From Ananas comosus (Eukaryota; Streptophyta; Magnoliopsida; Poales; Bromeliaceae): a stretch of DNA of 64,000 nucleotides. A model generated the notes under the pieces. It was not told the origin of the DNA. It saw only the letters and a program-made list of their open reading frames with translations, and did not search any database. Shown here one piece after another: positions 35,380 to 47,157 of this stretch (position 1 is the first letter of the stretch; every line of letters begins with the position of its first letter). Location of the stretch: assembly GCF_001540865.1 (NCBI RefSeq), contig NC_033629.1:9518089-9582088 (forward strand), given 5' to 3'. Position numbers and translations under genes: made by a program.

Positions 35380-36637
35380 GCATCATTGTTCCCGATATAC
35401 GGTTTCACCCTGGAGGAACCAAGATGTATAAGGATTTAAGGCACATTCTGGTGGCCTGAATGAAGAGGGACTTGCAGATATGTGCTCGAGTGATTTGACT
35501 TTGCACAGCGTGAAGGCGCCGAGCATCAGGTGCACTGCGGGGCAAGCTTCAGAGTTCTGCAGTTCGCCGAGGAAGTGGGAGCACATCACGATGGACTTCG
35601 TCGTTGGATTGCTAGAGCGCAGGGTGGCTACGACGCCGATTCGTGGGTGAATAGTGGACAGACTGACCAAGTCTGCTCACTTCCTACTGGTTCAGATTAC
35701 CTGGTCTAGGGAGAGACTTGCGCAGCTATACTTGAATGAGATCGTTAGGCTGCACGGCGTGCCAGTGTCGATTGTATCAGATAGAGACCCGAGGTTCGTA
35801 TCCCAGTTTTGGAGGACTCTACAAACAGCCTTGGGCACTCAGCTGCATTTCAGCACAGCATTCCACCCACACACAGATGGTTAGTCAGAGCGGACCATAC
35901 AGACTCTAGAGGACATGCTGAGGGCATGCGTCCTGGATTTTGGAGGAGGGTGGTATCGACATGTGAGACTGGTTGAGTTTGCGTACAACAACAGCTATCA
36001 AACGAGCATTCAGATGGCTCCGTTTGAGGCGTTGTATGGACGCAGATGTCGATCCCCCATGTTTTGGAGTGATGTGGGTGAGCGGAGGATACTTGGACCG
36101 GAGATTTTACTTGAGGCTGAGGAAAAGGTGAGAGTCGTTTGACGACACCTTTTGACAGCTCAGAGCCGACAGAGGAGCTACGCCGATACTCGGAGACGAG
36201 ACTTAGAGTTTCAGGTTGGAGACCATGTTTTTCTCAAAGTCTCGCCGTCCAGAGGGATACGCCGATTTGGAGTACGTGGAAAGCTTAGCCCACGGTTTGT
36301 TAGCCCTTTCGAGGTATTGTAGCGTATCGGACCGGTTGCTTACAGGATAGCCCTACCCCCGCGACTTGCTGGTATCCACGATGTGTTCCACGTCTCGGCT
36401 TTGAGGAGATACGTTTTCGATCCCTCTCATGTGATTGACTTCACTCCACTTATGATTGGCGAGGATCTGAGATACGAGGAGCGACCGTTGCGGATTCTTG
36501 CTCGTGAGACGAAAGAATTGCGCAACCGGGTCATCCCGTATGTGAAAGTGCAGTGGAGTAATCATGATGAGCGGGAGGCGACTTGGGAGTCTGAGACGGT
36601 GATGAGGGAAGCCTATCCCTACTTGTTTGACGCCTGA
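35380..36637 (+). pseudogene. Gypsy integrase with chromodomain-like tail
   Basis: Recognisable pieces are DRLTKSAHFL (about 35655-35685), VSDRDPRF, HPHTDG followed by an in-frame stop at 35882-35884, FAYNNSYQTSI and YGRRCRSP. The tail has DVFHVSALRRY (about 36379-36411), then VIPYVKVQWSNH and EATWE, the layout of a chromodomain, ending at the stop 36635-36637. At least two further stops lie inside (36140 and 36320 areas). Confidence 0.88.
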
Positions 36638-36675
36638 GTAGAGGTACGTTCAGTTTCGCGGACGAAACTTTTTGT

Positions 36676-36687
36676 AGAGGGGGAGGA
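36676..36687 (+). other. Polypurine tract
   Basis: AGAGGGGGAGGA directly abuts the 3' LTR, as expected for the plus-strand primer of reverse transcription. Confidence 0.85.
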
Positions 36688-38895
36688 TGTGAGATCCCTG
36701 GTGTTTGACTGTGGAGGCTTGCCGACAGCTCTGGAGAGTGTCGGGACAAGTCCGAGTCACGTTGGCGTCAAATAGACGTAAAACGGACTCCGTGCGACGC
36801 GAGGGCAGCTTATAGCGAAGAAATCTGCAAAATTGCAGATTTCTCTGCTTGCTGTACCGGTACAACCAGCGTGGCTGTACCGGTACAACCATCGCGCAGA
36901 GGATTAGCAGCTCTCGGGTTGGCTCTTGTACCGGTACAAGAGCCCGTGTACCGGTACAAGGGGGTAGGTAGAGAGTTAATTTAGTAATTCTTTCCCTCGT
37001 TTGTATCACCACTCCACCGACCTCTTTATACAGACGTAGAGAGCTTGAGAAGGAGTTCTATTGCTGCTCCTTTTTCCCCTCTCCCTCTCTAGCTTGGTTT
37101 GACCGTGGAGGAGTTCGGTTGGAGCTCGGATTCGACACCGACGTCGCGCCGCGAAGCCGTTCGGGGATACGGTTGGGATCGTAGTGCAGCGAGGAAGCTA
37201 GGCGAGGGTGCGTTTTTGCCGTTCTCGACGCCGTGTCGCTGACCGATTAGCCGTTGAGGTGAGCGTTCCGTTGCGTTGCTTCAAGTATTGACATTTCGAG
37301 CTAGGTGCTGTTTGCTGATTCCCATCGTCGACCGTTAGTTTTTCAGCTCGTTCTCGACATAGGAGCATCGGATTGCGACGGGACTTGGTTCGTTGGATTC
37401 GGGACTTCGAGAGGAATCCACGAAGCCCTTACTTGCTGGATTCGGTGAAGGTTAGCTTGGTCGAATCTCCGTTGTACCTCACTGCTGAAATTTCTGGGCT
37501 GAATGGTGACTTGTGTTGTGTAGGGCGTAGAGTTAGCTCGATTTTTGGACTCGACGGATTCCGGGTGATCCAGCAGGTCGCTCTACACCAGTGGAAGTCT
37601 TTCGCTGCTAGGGATTAGCTTTTTGGAGGTGGGTTACATCGGTTTTGACTCCTAAGCTCATAATCGTCAACATGTATAGATCTCTATTTTGATAATTTAT
37701 TCTAGCTCGAATTCATGGATTATATGATAGAATGCAAATCTGAATTTGGAGCATGTGGTAATAAATTAAGTAGATTATATATGTTGGACTTGGAAACTGA
37801 ATTAGGAGAAAACCTGCGATTTGGACCTGTCACTTGATTAAACTGCCTGATTTAGCTCTAGGAGCCGATATTAAATTGTACTGTCGAAGTATCTTCGAGA
37901 CGAGTACTTCAGGTAGTTTAGAATATATTTTTGCTCGTGCTGGTGTGCCGAGTGGATTTTTACAGGGTCGTTCAGGTTGTTCCGGATTGTTGGGTGCCGT
38001 CAGAATTGATGGTGGACCCGTATCGCCTTTTTGGCGTCAAATTGTGCTGAGGGCACGTTACCTGTTGGTTGTTAGACCAGTTTGAGTCGATTACTTGACT
38101 TTGGCTAGTTGGAGCCTGATTGAGCTCGACAGAGATACGCTGCATACTCGGTTGGGTAGCGCCCACGAGTGCCACTCCGGAGTCAGGCTTGTGCTTTTGC
38201 GTTGGTGTCGCTCATGCCAGTTGGACTTGCTCTCCACGGACCAGTTAGTGTGGATAGAGCCTGATAGTCGCAACGGGGCAGGGACGGGTGTATTCACAGT
38301 CCCGGGGACGGGTATGCTTACAGTCCCGATTTGGATTGGGTCAGACTTGACATTTCCTACAGTTGGTTAGTGTAGAGCATGATAGTGTAGTGGATGATAG
38401 CGGTAGAGTATGCTTCCTGCTTTCCTTCTATCCTTGCTCCCTTCTGTAGACTTAGTGGGTGACCGATGTTGTTTTGGGCGGTACCCACTGAGGACTACTT
38501 GTTTTTACAGTAGTTCTCACGCCCAGTTGTTACTTATGTTTTGCAGAGCCACAGGTGCCGGCTGCTGCATCTTCCGCCGACCAGGATCGAGGCAAGGGCG
38601 TTGTGAGCTAGAGCCCTACCCGACAGTCAGAGCTAGAGGCTTTTCCCTACTGCAGGTAGTTGTTGTTTTGGAGTTTATGTACATAGTTGTTTAACTCGCC
38701 AGTGCGAGTAGCCTTGTATTTTGGATTCTAGCTATGTATATGAAACTCAGTTATTTAGTTTTTGAGCGGCTCTATGCTACTGTTTGTAGTATCGTTTTTC
38801 TACAGGTTCTTTGACGCTTCGTATACAGGGAAAATTTCTTTGTATACGGCGGATCTGTCGGCGTGCCCGGGGAACGTGATATCCGGGTCGTGACA
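36688..38895 (+). repeat. Gypsy 3' LTR
   Basis: A 2208-bp LTR matching 29328-31546 with scattered indels. All four TGTACCGGTACA palindromes are intact here (36853, 36876, 36927 and 36947), and CTTTATAC near 37022 is the TATA-like site. Confidence 0.95.
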
Positions 38896-38900
38896 CGAAT

Positions 38901-39381
38901 GGTGATTCCCATTGAGGTGAAGGTCGACCCTTAGGCTTTCGGGAGTCGCAAGCTGCTTGCAGTCGAAACTCCTCATGTCAAGAAACTTGGTTGGTTCAGA
39001 GTAATTAAGTGGGAGTTTTAGACGTCTTCTGATAGCTCTGTTGTGTTGCCTATGGAATAGTGACTTTCAATATACATGTCTTCTCCCATGGAGACTCTTA
39101 CTTCTTTTTAGATCAGCAAAACGTGTCGTTCTCTGTTGTGATTTCTTTGATTGCTTCAAAAATGTGTACTACTTGCCCCCTTTCCTTACACCAACTCAAA
39201 TTTGTGTCCTCCATAATATTTTGAGGCATGGGTTGGAGAGTAATAGTTATATTCACTTTGTAAAATACTATTTTCTATTGAGATGTGGAATCTTGGGTGG
39301 GACCACCATTCTTCAAGCATCAATCTTATGTAACAATATTTGGGCCTATTTCCCTCCTTAGCTCTTAAGCAAATATCACAA
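38901..39381. other. Unclassified repeat flank, continuation
   Basis: This continues the DNA interrupted by the gypsy element. Around 39190-39390 it resembles an LTR-like stretch read on the - strand (TGTTAGATTGTGATATTTGC). No gene can be supported. Confidence 0.35.
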
Positions 39382-39467
39382 TCTAACACTATTTAATTTG
39401 AGAGACCTTCCAATCCACGTGGCGTTGGGAGGATGCCCTAAATCCACGTGGCGTTTAGAGGCGGCTT

Positions 39468-39960
39468 GGGCCTCTCTCTCTCTCTACCAAAGTGATTGCC
39501 CCTCTCTCTCTCTCCCAAAACCGACTGCTCTCTCTCTCCTTCTCGGGTTGGGACTCTCTCTCTCTCTACCAAAGCGATCACCCATTTCTCTCTCCCCAAA
39601 TAGACCACTCTTCTCTCTACTTCTCTCTATCTCGCACTGTCTCGCCGGTGCCCTCTCTCATCCATCCCTCTATCCCTGAACTGATCGCCCCCCTCTCTCA
39701 TTCTCTCTCTCTTTTCTCATATCTCCCACTCTTTCTCCCTACAACCAATCTTTTGAAACGATCACCCCTCTATCTCTCTCCCTCTCTCTCTCACGCGCTG
39801 CTTCTCCCGCTCTCTCTCTCTACCATCTATCATCTTCTCACACTCAACAGATCGCCCCTCTCTTTCTCTCCCCCTCGCTATCCCTCATTTTCCCCTCTCT
39901 TTCTCTCCTCCTCGCTATCCCTCCCTTTCTCTTGCTCTTCGATCGATAGTAGGTTTCTCT
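39468..39960. repeat. CT-rich degenerate microsatellite
   Basis: Repeated CTCTCT tracts are separated by short motifs such as ACCAAAG(C/T)GAT(C/T)(A/G)CCC at about 50-100 bp intervals. The long reading frames here are products of the simple repeat. Confidence 0.75.
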
Positions 39961-42205
39961 CTCCTCGACCTCGACGGAATAAGGCAGTTTCCTTTCGGAC
40001 CAGAACTCTTTGCTGGTATGCGATCTGCACCTATACCTACTGTGGAGTCTACATGTGACTCCTACCCTTATACCTCTGGCCTCTACAGGTAACCCATCTC
40101 TTCCCTCGCCTTCCTACTATCTGCTGTGTTTTTTTTTCTTGCCGAATTTGGTCCGTCCCCTAGGCCTTCTACGGCTGCGATGGTATGTAACAGCCAGGAT
40201 GGCTCCTAACCCTAGATCTATTTGCCCCCTACTTCTCAAAGGGGCTACCAAAAAAAAAAAAAAAAAAAAAAAAATGACCCTTATTCACAACCAGAGTCCA
40301 AGAAAGCCCTGCCTTGAGGAAAAAACTGAAGAGATTTAGTAAGATTTTGGTTGATATCATGGTGGATTCTCTCATCATTCATGCCTACTTTTATATTTAA
40401 AAAACTATTATCTAAAGTTTACTGGACAATTCTATGTCCTTGTTATGTGTGCTTGAGTCTATAAATAGCATGTCCTCTTCCAAATAAGAACAGCACTGGC
40501 CTCTCTGCAGTGTAAGTTGAGTTAAAGTACAAACTGACCATCCCTATAATCTTAGGTATCTTTCTTCCCCACTATTCTTATTGGCTACAGAACCTCACTA
40601 TCTAATTCTACAGTTACTTATTAAATTTATTGTCCTCTTTGTATGTATTATATTGCTTCCTCCCCTCCCTATTTATAGTCCGTTGTTTGCCTTCACTTTG
40701 TACTGTTTACTAAACTAGACTGATTTTGGGACCAAAATGATTTCTCCTGATTCGTGCTTCTCTCTTTTTTATCTCTTTGGTTTTTACTGTTTCTATTTTA
40801 TTCTGGCTTTCTTTACTTCTTCATCTAATTTCGTCGTTTTTGGAGGCGATAATGACAAGTATTTCACCCAAAAAAAAAAAGTGGCTATGTACTCCCTTTG
40901 AGCTATGAAATTGCCTGCTATATCTTGAAAGATTTTTTTTTCTTGCTTGCGACGAGTTACTTCGGTTCTTTGTAGGAAGGCAACCATCTTGCCGAGATTG
41001 GACGACCTACTCAAGGGAAGCCATCTGACACTGTCTGTTTGCTGATGCTACTATAATGGGTTTTTTCTTTGCTGTTTTCTGACCCTCTCTTCTCTCCCAG
41101 TATGAATGGTTTGGCAGTGCGAATGATGTAGAAAATACTTTTGTTTGGTTCATTCCTCACACTTTACCTGAGCCTACCTGTTTTAGATGTAAATTAATGT
41201 CTACTGTGGTTATTTGTTTGTCTTATTTGGTTTACTAAATTACTGCCTATTGTGATCTTTCTTTATTTTTTCCTTGCTGGATTTTCTACTTGGGTTTTCT
41301 CCTTCCTTTCTTTCTTTCCAAACTGAAATTCTTTTGTTTTTTTTTTTCTTCATCCTTTTTTTTTTCTTTTTTCTTTTTTTTTCCTCCTAAACTGTTTTCC
41401 TTGCTTTTTTTAGAGGCGATGATGACTACTGCACTGATGTTATATTTACATCTCCTGTCTATCTTCATCTTTATGTTTTGTTTAAAAAAGCTAAATGGCT
41501 ATAGTAGATTGGACGGCCCATTCAAAGACAACTACCTACTGCAAGTTGTATGGCCTATTCGTGTGCAACCATCTACTATTGTTCATTCCCCTTGATTTGC
41601 TGTATTGAGAGTTTCTGCTGCTGTTTTCTTCCTATCCTGATCTCACAGCCTTTGATTATACTTGGTGCTGCATTCTCACATGATTAAAAATGCACTTTTT
41701 CGATTCTAGCTACAATACGAGCCTCCTTATTTTCAAATAAAGATACTACATGTTGTAGTTATATTTTTTGCTTTGGTTCCTGATACTTTTTACTATTTGA
41801 CTTGACATATTTATTATTCACTCCTTAATACTAAGGTTCAATGATTTAGGTAATAAGCCCACAACCAACAGCCAGAAACTTCAAGTTTCAAAAATAAGTC
41901 ATGGATTTAGATTCAGGTCACTTTGTAGTAACAACATTTTTTTAATGTTAGTTTTTGTTGATGAACGGTTGGCAGGGCATTGCACCTATTGTTAAGTTAA
42001 TGATGAAAAATAAAAGGTGACATGTGCTTGCCTATGATATATCTAAGCCTCATTACTTTCTTGCTTTCAATGTTTTCTACTTATTTTATTTACGTGTTGG
42101 CCCTTAGTGTTTTTTATTGGATTTTGCTTTTTCTCCATTGATCATACTGTCTTTTCTTTTTTTTTTTTACAATATGCATGAACTTTGCTTTATTTTTTTT
42201 TTTTT

Positions 42206-42463
42206 TCCGAATTTCGTTGCTGGTTGGGTGTTTTCCTGAGTTTATCCTTTGCTTTGGTTTTCTTACTTCCTTCTTTACATCACTTTTCAAAAAAAAAAAA
42301 AGGATTGACCTCCTCCTGCAGTCTGGGCATTTTTTTTTTCCGGATTCTGTTGCTGGTTGGGTGTTTTCCTGAGTTTATCCTTTGCTTTGGTTTTCTTACT
42401 TCCTTCTTTACATCACTTTACGAAAAAAAAAAGGATTGACCTCCTTCTCTTGTAGTCTGGGCA
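42206..42463. repeat. ~133-bp tandem duplication in Helitron
   Basis: Two neighbouring copies begin TCCGAATTTCGTTGCTGG (42206) and TCCGGATTCTGTTGCTGG (42339), and both end GATTGACCTCCT...GTCTGGGCA. Each has a short A run inside. Confidence 0.85.
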
Positions 42464-42914
42464 ATGGCGACTGTCCAATTTTCTTATGTTAGTATGCTTG
42501 GCGAGGTTTACGAACAGCTTGGTCTAGGAGTGCCATAAGTTGTAGTGGCCATTGATATCAAAGGCAAATTTGTTGGATATGTGGATCTCCAGATTCCACG
42601 AAGTGAAACTGTTGTCCGAACTGTTCGTTGTTCAAGCTCCTAGTTCCCTTGTTCGAGATGAGTGTGATTTGAAATTAAAAGATATTAATTACGATGACTC
42701 TCTCTTCCATAAAAATTTATATGACCATCAAACAACCAATTATGTCATTTTATCTGCACAGTATGGTAACCTTTCTTGGGAATATAACTTATTGAAGGAT
42801 GAATATGTTGATGATCGGATCAAGCTCCATAATGCCATTGTTGAGTGTGTGAACCGTCTTCCTGCTGAACTGCCTGCTCCTGCTGCAGATCCCTCTGATG
42901 CTATGTCCAACTAG
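42464..42914 (+). pseudogene. Captured coding fragment, unidentified
   Basis: After GTCTGGGCA, a frame opens MATVQFSYVSMLGEVYEQLG and reads to a stop near 42536. The same frame resumes with VVVAIDIKGKFVGYVDLQ. A shift leads into another open frame with KDINYDDSLF, LSWEYNLLKDEY and the end SDAMSN (stop about 42914). The amino-acid texture is protein-like rather than random, and the frame breaks suggest a decayed gene piece. I do not recognise the family. It could also be a spurious frame. Confidence 0.35.
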
Positions 42915-43855
42915 CTGGCTTAGTTGCTCAGGCTTCTTAACCGGTCCATGCTTTTGTTTTCGGCAAAGTCATTTTGTGCATGGCGTTTTGGTTTGGCATG
43001 AAATAATATGTACTTTGCTTTGTGTTTAGTGTTTTGCAGTTTATGTGTTCTCTGTTTCACTCCAAATATTTTGTGTGGTTTTTTCTATATTTCAGTTTCT
43101 CTCTCTCCACCCAAACTGTGTCTCGATTTTTATAGCTCTTTTTGTTGACTTTCTACTCTTCTTTCAAGTGTGAGGAATGCATCAATTGTGCTTCTTTTTT
43201 TTTATTATTGGCTCCCTTAAAGTGTGGGAATGAGACAACTCTTGAGCATTTTCTTCTCCATTTGCCCACTGAAGCACCAGCCGAGGTTCATGCTAGGAGG
43301 AAATTTTTACCCACACAAACTACATAGTCAAAAACTGCAATAATATTGGGCAATAGTATATATATACTTTTCTTTGTTTTTCGTGTTTTGCAGGTTACGT
43401 AGCTTCTAATTTACTTCAATTTTAGTGTGTACTTTCTTCTTTATTTTAGATACTCTCTTTTCTCCCAAACTACCTCTTTTTTTTTAAATAAAAACTCTTT
43501 TTAGTTGACTTTTTAAGTAAAAAATTTCTTGCAGTAATTTATCATGGAAGATAGTTGGGTTCTATTTAAGTATAAGGAAAATAATCTTAAGCATTTTCTT
43601 CCTCATTTTCCTCATTTCGCCATAAATAATCTAAAGATTTAGAATTAATACTGTATTTATATTATATGTTTTATTGTACTGTTGATTTATTATATTTACG
43701 TAAAAGTTATGCTTAATACTGTATTCTTACTATATGTTTTATGACAAACAATATAGATATATGTTTTACAATATGTTTTATGACTCTTCAGAGCTATATA
43801 CTACTATATGTTTGTCAATATATTTATCCGCAGCGAAGCGCGGGGTTTTCACTAG

Positions 43856-45208
43856 TTTTCCATTAATTGATGCATATCCATTTCCATTCCTGACCAGCAA
43901 GTGAACTGTTCAATTTTCTTATAAATTTGCTGCATTCTGGAGGTATGAAGTGTCATGCCCTAAGCCCACAACGGAAGCACTCATCGGGTACATGCAACAA
44001 ACCCGCCGATCAGACAGAATTTTTTCTATTTGCACAATACGTCACAAACATGTATACGCAACATATTCCAAATAGAAATTGAATACATGAATTACATAAG
44101 GAAAGTATTAAAAAACGAAAGTAAATACTACTTCTATTACATTTCATAATTCATTCATTTACATATATAAACTTTTCAATCCAAAATACAATCCAAAATA
44201 AGCTTTACACTTTCATATCCCATCTTTACATTGTTCAAAATCGGGGTACATCTATAAAGACTTCAAAATGTGGAAGAAAAATGCCGCTATCTATTGTGCT
44301 ACGCTCTTTCCTCTCTCCGCTACCTCATCCGCGGATAGACCTGAAAAGTATTGGGATGAGAACTATAAATATAGTTCCAGTGAGTACGGCCACCCAAGCA
44401 AGAAGCTCGACCCGCCAGGTCCAAAAGAAGAACATAAGTATGGATTAATTTAACATATATAAATGTGTAAGAAATAACAAGTTTATGCCTCTAATTATGG
44501 TAACGAAACCTACTCATGTGACGTAAATTACATTTACTCACTAGGTTCCACATTTTAGTCATATCACCTGACTCACATTTGAGTCAATCAAAAGCGAAGC
44601 ACCTCTATCCTCATAGCATAGAGCAGAGCACTACCATCTTTATAGTATAGAGCGAAACACCACCATCCTTCTAGCATAGAACGGAGCACCGCTATCCTCT
44701 TGGCATCGGGTGGCGAGATTGTCGATTACCTCCAGCAACTGAGTTGTTAGGAGTTCTGAAATTTCTTCTTTCATAGTCACAATGATCCATTACCCTATAC
44801 TGTCAATCTTTCTAGGTTGAAGCTCTCATGACCAAGTGGTATTCTACCCACTATGTTTCCAACTGATATTCCAATGGCACTATATTTTATACTTTCATGT
44901 GTTGAATTCTTTAAGGACCTTAGAGAAGTCGATTTACTATTTAGTCCATAATAAAGGTATGCAAGTGATCGTACATGGAATTACTCATGAGTTATCCTAC
45001 ATTATGCTAGAATATCATGCATGCACATATATTCACAAGATTTAATGTATTATGCTAAAATAACAAGCATGCATCCATTTATTCATGAGATAAGATACCC
45101 TTGATTCATATGCACTATATGCAACCATAAATAATCTCATGTTGTTATTCTACTCTTAGACATAGAAGTAGTCAAATCACTTTGGTCAAGCACAATCCAC
45201 CTCAAAAA
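43856..45208. other. LTR-like repeat, unclassified
   Basis: DNA resembling an old LTR region (TCATGCCCTAAGCCCAC near 43954). A four-fold tandem repeat of about 36 bp lies at 44592-44712 (GAGC(A/G)(A/G)AGCACCNCNATCC and TAGCATAGA). No coding sequence is supported. Confidence 0.4.
44592..44712. repeat. 36-bp tandem repeat, ~3.5 units
   Basis: Units read roughly GCGAAGCACC(T/A)CTATCC, then TCATAGCATAGA, and recur with changes at 44627, 44664 and 44686. Confidence 0.65.
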
Positions 45209-45723
45209 CACTACAACAAAAACGGTCTATAGCGACACTTTTAAATATCGCTATAGGTAAAAAAAAAATGCTGCTCGCTAAATTACCGACACTTTTAAAA
45301 AATGTTGTTATATGTGGGGTCGCTAGGTATATAGTGACAGTTAAAGAGTGTCACTATAACCTAAAAGAGTGTTGCTAATTTACCAACACTTATTTAAGTA
45401 TTTAGCAACCGCCGAAACTTTACCTCGTTGGCTGCGGTGGCGGAGGAGGACTAGAGGAAGGGATCTTCGTCTAGGATTTCAGTAGATTGAGTGAAGAAAG
45501 AAGAGGAGATGTTAATCGATTTTTCTTTTTTTTTCTTTTCTGTTTGTAATCGGACCGAATGGGCTAGGTGGGGTGGGTTGAGTAGAGTAATCTTTTATTT
45601 TTGGTTGAATTGGGCTTTATATTTAGGCATTAGTAGATTTTTTTAAAAAGTTTTGGCATAAATTGAACACTTACACAAAAGTGTCCCAAACATGTGTCCC
45701 TATAACCTAATTCTGTTGTAGTG
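45209..45723. mobile_element. CACTA-type MITE, 515 bp
   Basis: The ends are CACTACAACAAAAACGG and AATTCTGTTGTAGTG, with an AAA duplication at both sides (45206-45208 and 45724-45726), the 3-bp size expected for CACTA elements. Subterminal motifs around TAGCGACACTTTT and AAAAGTGTC are repeated. It has no transposase. The copy at 51284 is its close relative. Confidence 0.8.
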
Positions 45724-46731
45724 AAAGCTCCTAATTACTTGTAGTCACTTGCAATTACGCCTCTATCTTGAAACTACAAGCTTGCTTCTAAGTTTTCTTG
45801 CCCTAAACAAGAATGGTTCGTTACCTTTTTCGAACTCTCAAATGATTTTATTTTAAGAAATCAAGATGTTCCTCTTGATCTCCTACCTATTAATTAGATT
45901 TTTTTAAAAAAGAGATTTTTAAACCCTTCCATGGCAAAAGCCCTCTCTTCACCTAAGGTTTTTCAAAATAAGGGCAAAATCCCAAATCTCTGGGTAAATC
46001 TCTATTATTTGTAGCCTAAATTTACTAAGGTTTGCTAAAATTTTAAAACCAAGCTCAAAACCCAAAACTCTTGCTTAAAACTCCAAGAACTCACCTCTAT
46101 CCAGAGTTTCCCAAACTTTTCCTTACTCCAAGAAGTCTTTTAGTCACTTTCCAAACTTCCTCGTAGATCAATCCTTGATCTTGCAAGGTTTGGGGAGTTT
46201 CTAGAGAGAGAAAAAGGTAAAGAGAGTGTGGGAGAGTGAGAGGAAATGTTTTGGAGTAAGGAAGAAGAAAAACCTATGTGCTCTTATAGCTAGACCCAGC
46301 AAAATTATCGGAATGCCCTCAAATTGGGTATTCTGCAAGCTGAGGGTCCAAATCCTGTATTCAAGGTCCGGACACTATACCCGAGTCACTATTTGTCTAG
46401 GCAAGGTTCGAACCTTACCTCAGGGTTTGAAACCCATAAGAAAATCCAGTGATTTTCATAGCCAAGATTTGAATTCTACACTAGAGTTCGGACTTTGATA
46501 CTCTGGACCGTATCAAAAATCTGAATCCTCAAGTTAAGCTCCAAACCCCGAGAGCCCGGTAGTTGAAAATTGAAACTTTCAAAAATTCTTATTTTCAATC
46601 CTTGAAGCTCTAGTCCACTTCTACTCATTCTGAAACCCTCGAAACTCATTTCCAAATATGTTCAAATCACTTTGTACTATATTTTATCCAGTTTGGCTAA
46701 AGTTCAACATAGTATACCAATTTCAGTACAC
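45724..46731. other. Unclassified repeat flank
   Basis: This continues the LTR-like sequence after the CACTA element. A region rich in AGGTTCGAACCTT-like phrases lies around 46360-46500. No gene is supported. Confidence 0.35.
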
Positions 46732-46736
46732 TACAT

Positions 46737-47100
46737 TTTTGATACTAAAATTGAGCCGACCTAACCCACGTATGAGCCAATAAGGACACGTGGTAGACCA
46801 GGAGTCGGCAATAAGGCGCCTAAAGGATAAGAAGGCGGGAACGGTTGAAGATTGGGGCGTAACTTCCATGAGGAGTTAGCGTAACTTCCATGAGGAGTTA
46901 GTATAACTTCCACGATCATGATTACAACCACTCCCCCCCAACTACTTTCAACCAACTAATAATATGGGCTATAAAAAGTAACTTTGAAGCCTGCAATAAA
47001 GGTCTTCGCCCCTGCGCACAAAAGACCACCCTTATTTTCTCTGCATTTTATCACTTTTCTAGGAGTAGTCTAAATGTAATCTTTTTTTTTCTCGCAATAA
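46737..47100 (+). repeat. Truncated 5' LTR of gag-only element
   Basis: It matches the first part of 48764-49611 (from GATACTAAAATTGAGCCG to TAGGAGTAGTC), with TTTTGAT in place of TGTTGAT at its very start. The last roughly 500 bp, including the hairpin repeats, are absent and the internal region begins directly. Confidence 0.85.
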
Positions 47101-47157
47101 TTTTTTGGCACGCCCGGTGGGACACATTTTTAGGTAAATTTATATTTTATATAAATT

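Larger units (their letters stand above)
29328..38895 (+). mobile_element. Full-length decayed Ty3/gypsy element
   Basis: Two LTRs (29328-31546 and 36688-38895) start TGTGAGATCC and end GTCGTGACA. An exact 5-bp duplication, CGAAT, flanks the element (29323-29327 and 38896-38900). A primer-binding site follows the first LTR and a polypurine tract precedes the second. The internal order is gag, protease, reverse transcriptase, RNase H, integrase, with a chromodomain-like tail, as in plant chromoviruses (probably Tekay/Del-like). All coding parts are broken by stops and frameshifts, and the LTRs differ by scattered substitutions and small indels, so the insertion is not recent and cannot move by itself. 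Confidence 0.96.
39382..43855 (+). mobile_element. Non-autonomous Helitron, 4.47 kb
   Basis: The left end is TCTAACACTATTTAA after an A (39381), followed by CCAATCCACGTGGCG, seen in many plant Helitrons. The right end has the hairpin CCGCAGCGAAGCGCGG, then a short spacer and CTAG (43852-43855) before a T, which is the standard Helitron terminus and A/T target. There is no target duplication, as expected. I find no Rep or helicase sequence, so it depends on enzymes supplied elsewhere. Inside are a long CT-rich tract (about 39468-39960), A and T runs, a tandem duplication and a damaged coding fragment, which fits gene-fragment capture. The left end is less certain than the right. Confidence 0.78.

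Noticed and set aside
39398..40058. Long frames rich in Ser/Leu/Pro
   Set aside because: They are read through a CT microsatellite; every frame of such a repeat is open.
44268..44453. 61-codon frame in the LTR-like region
   Set aside because: It lies in non-coding LTR-like DNA with no matching exon or motif.
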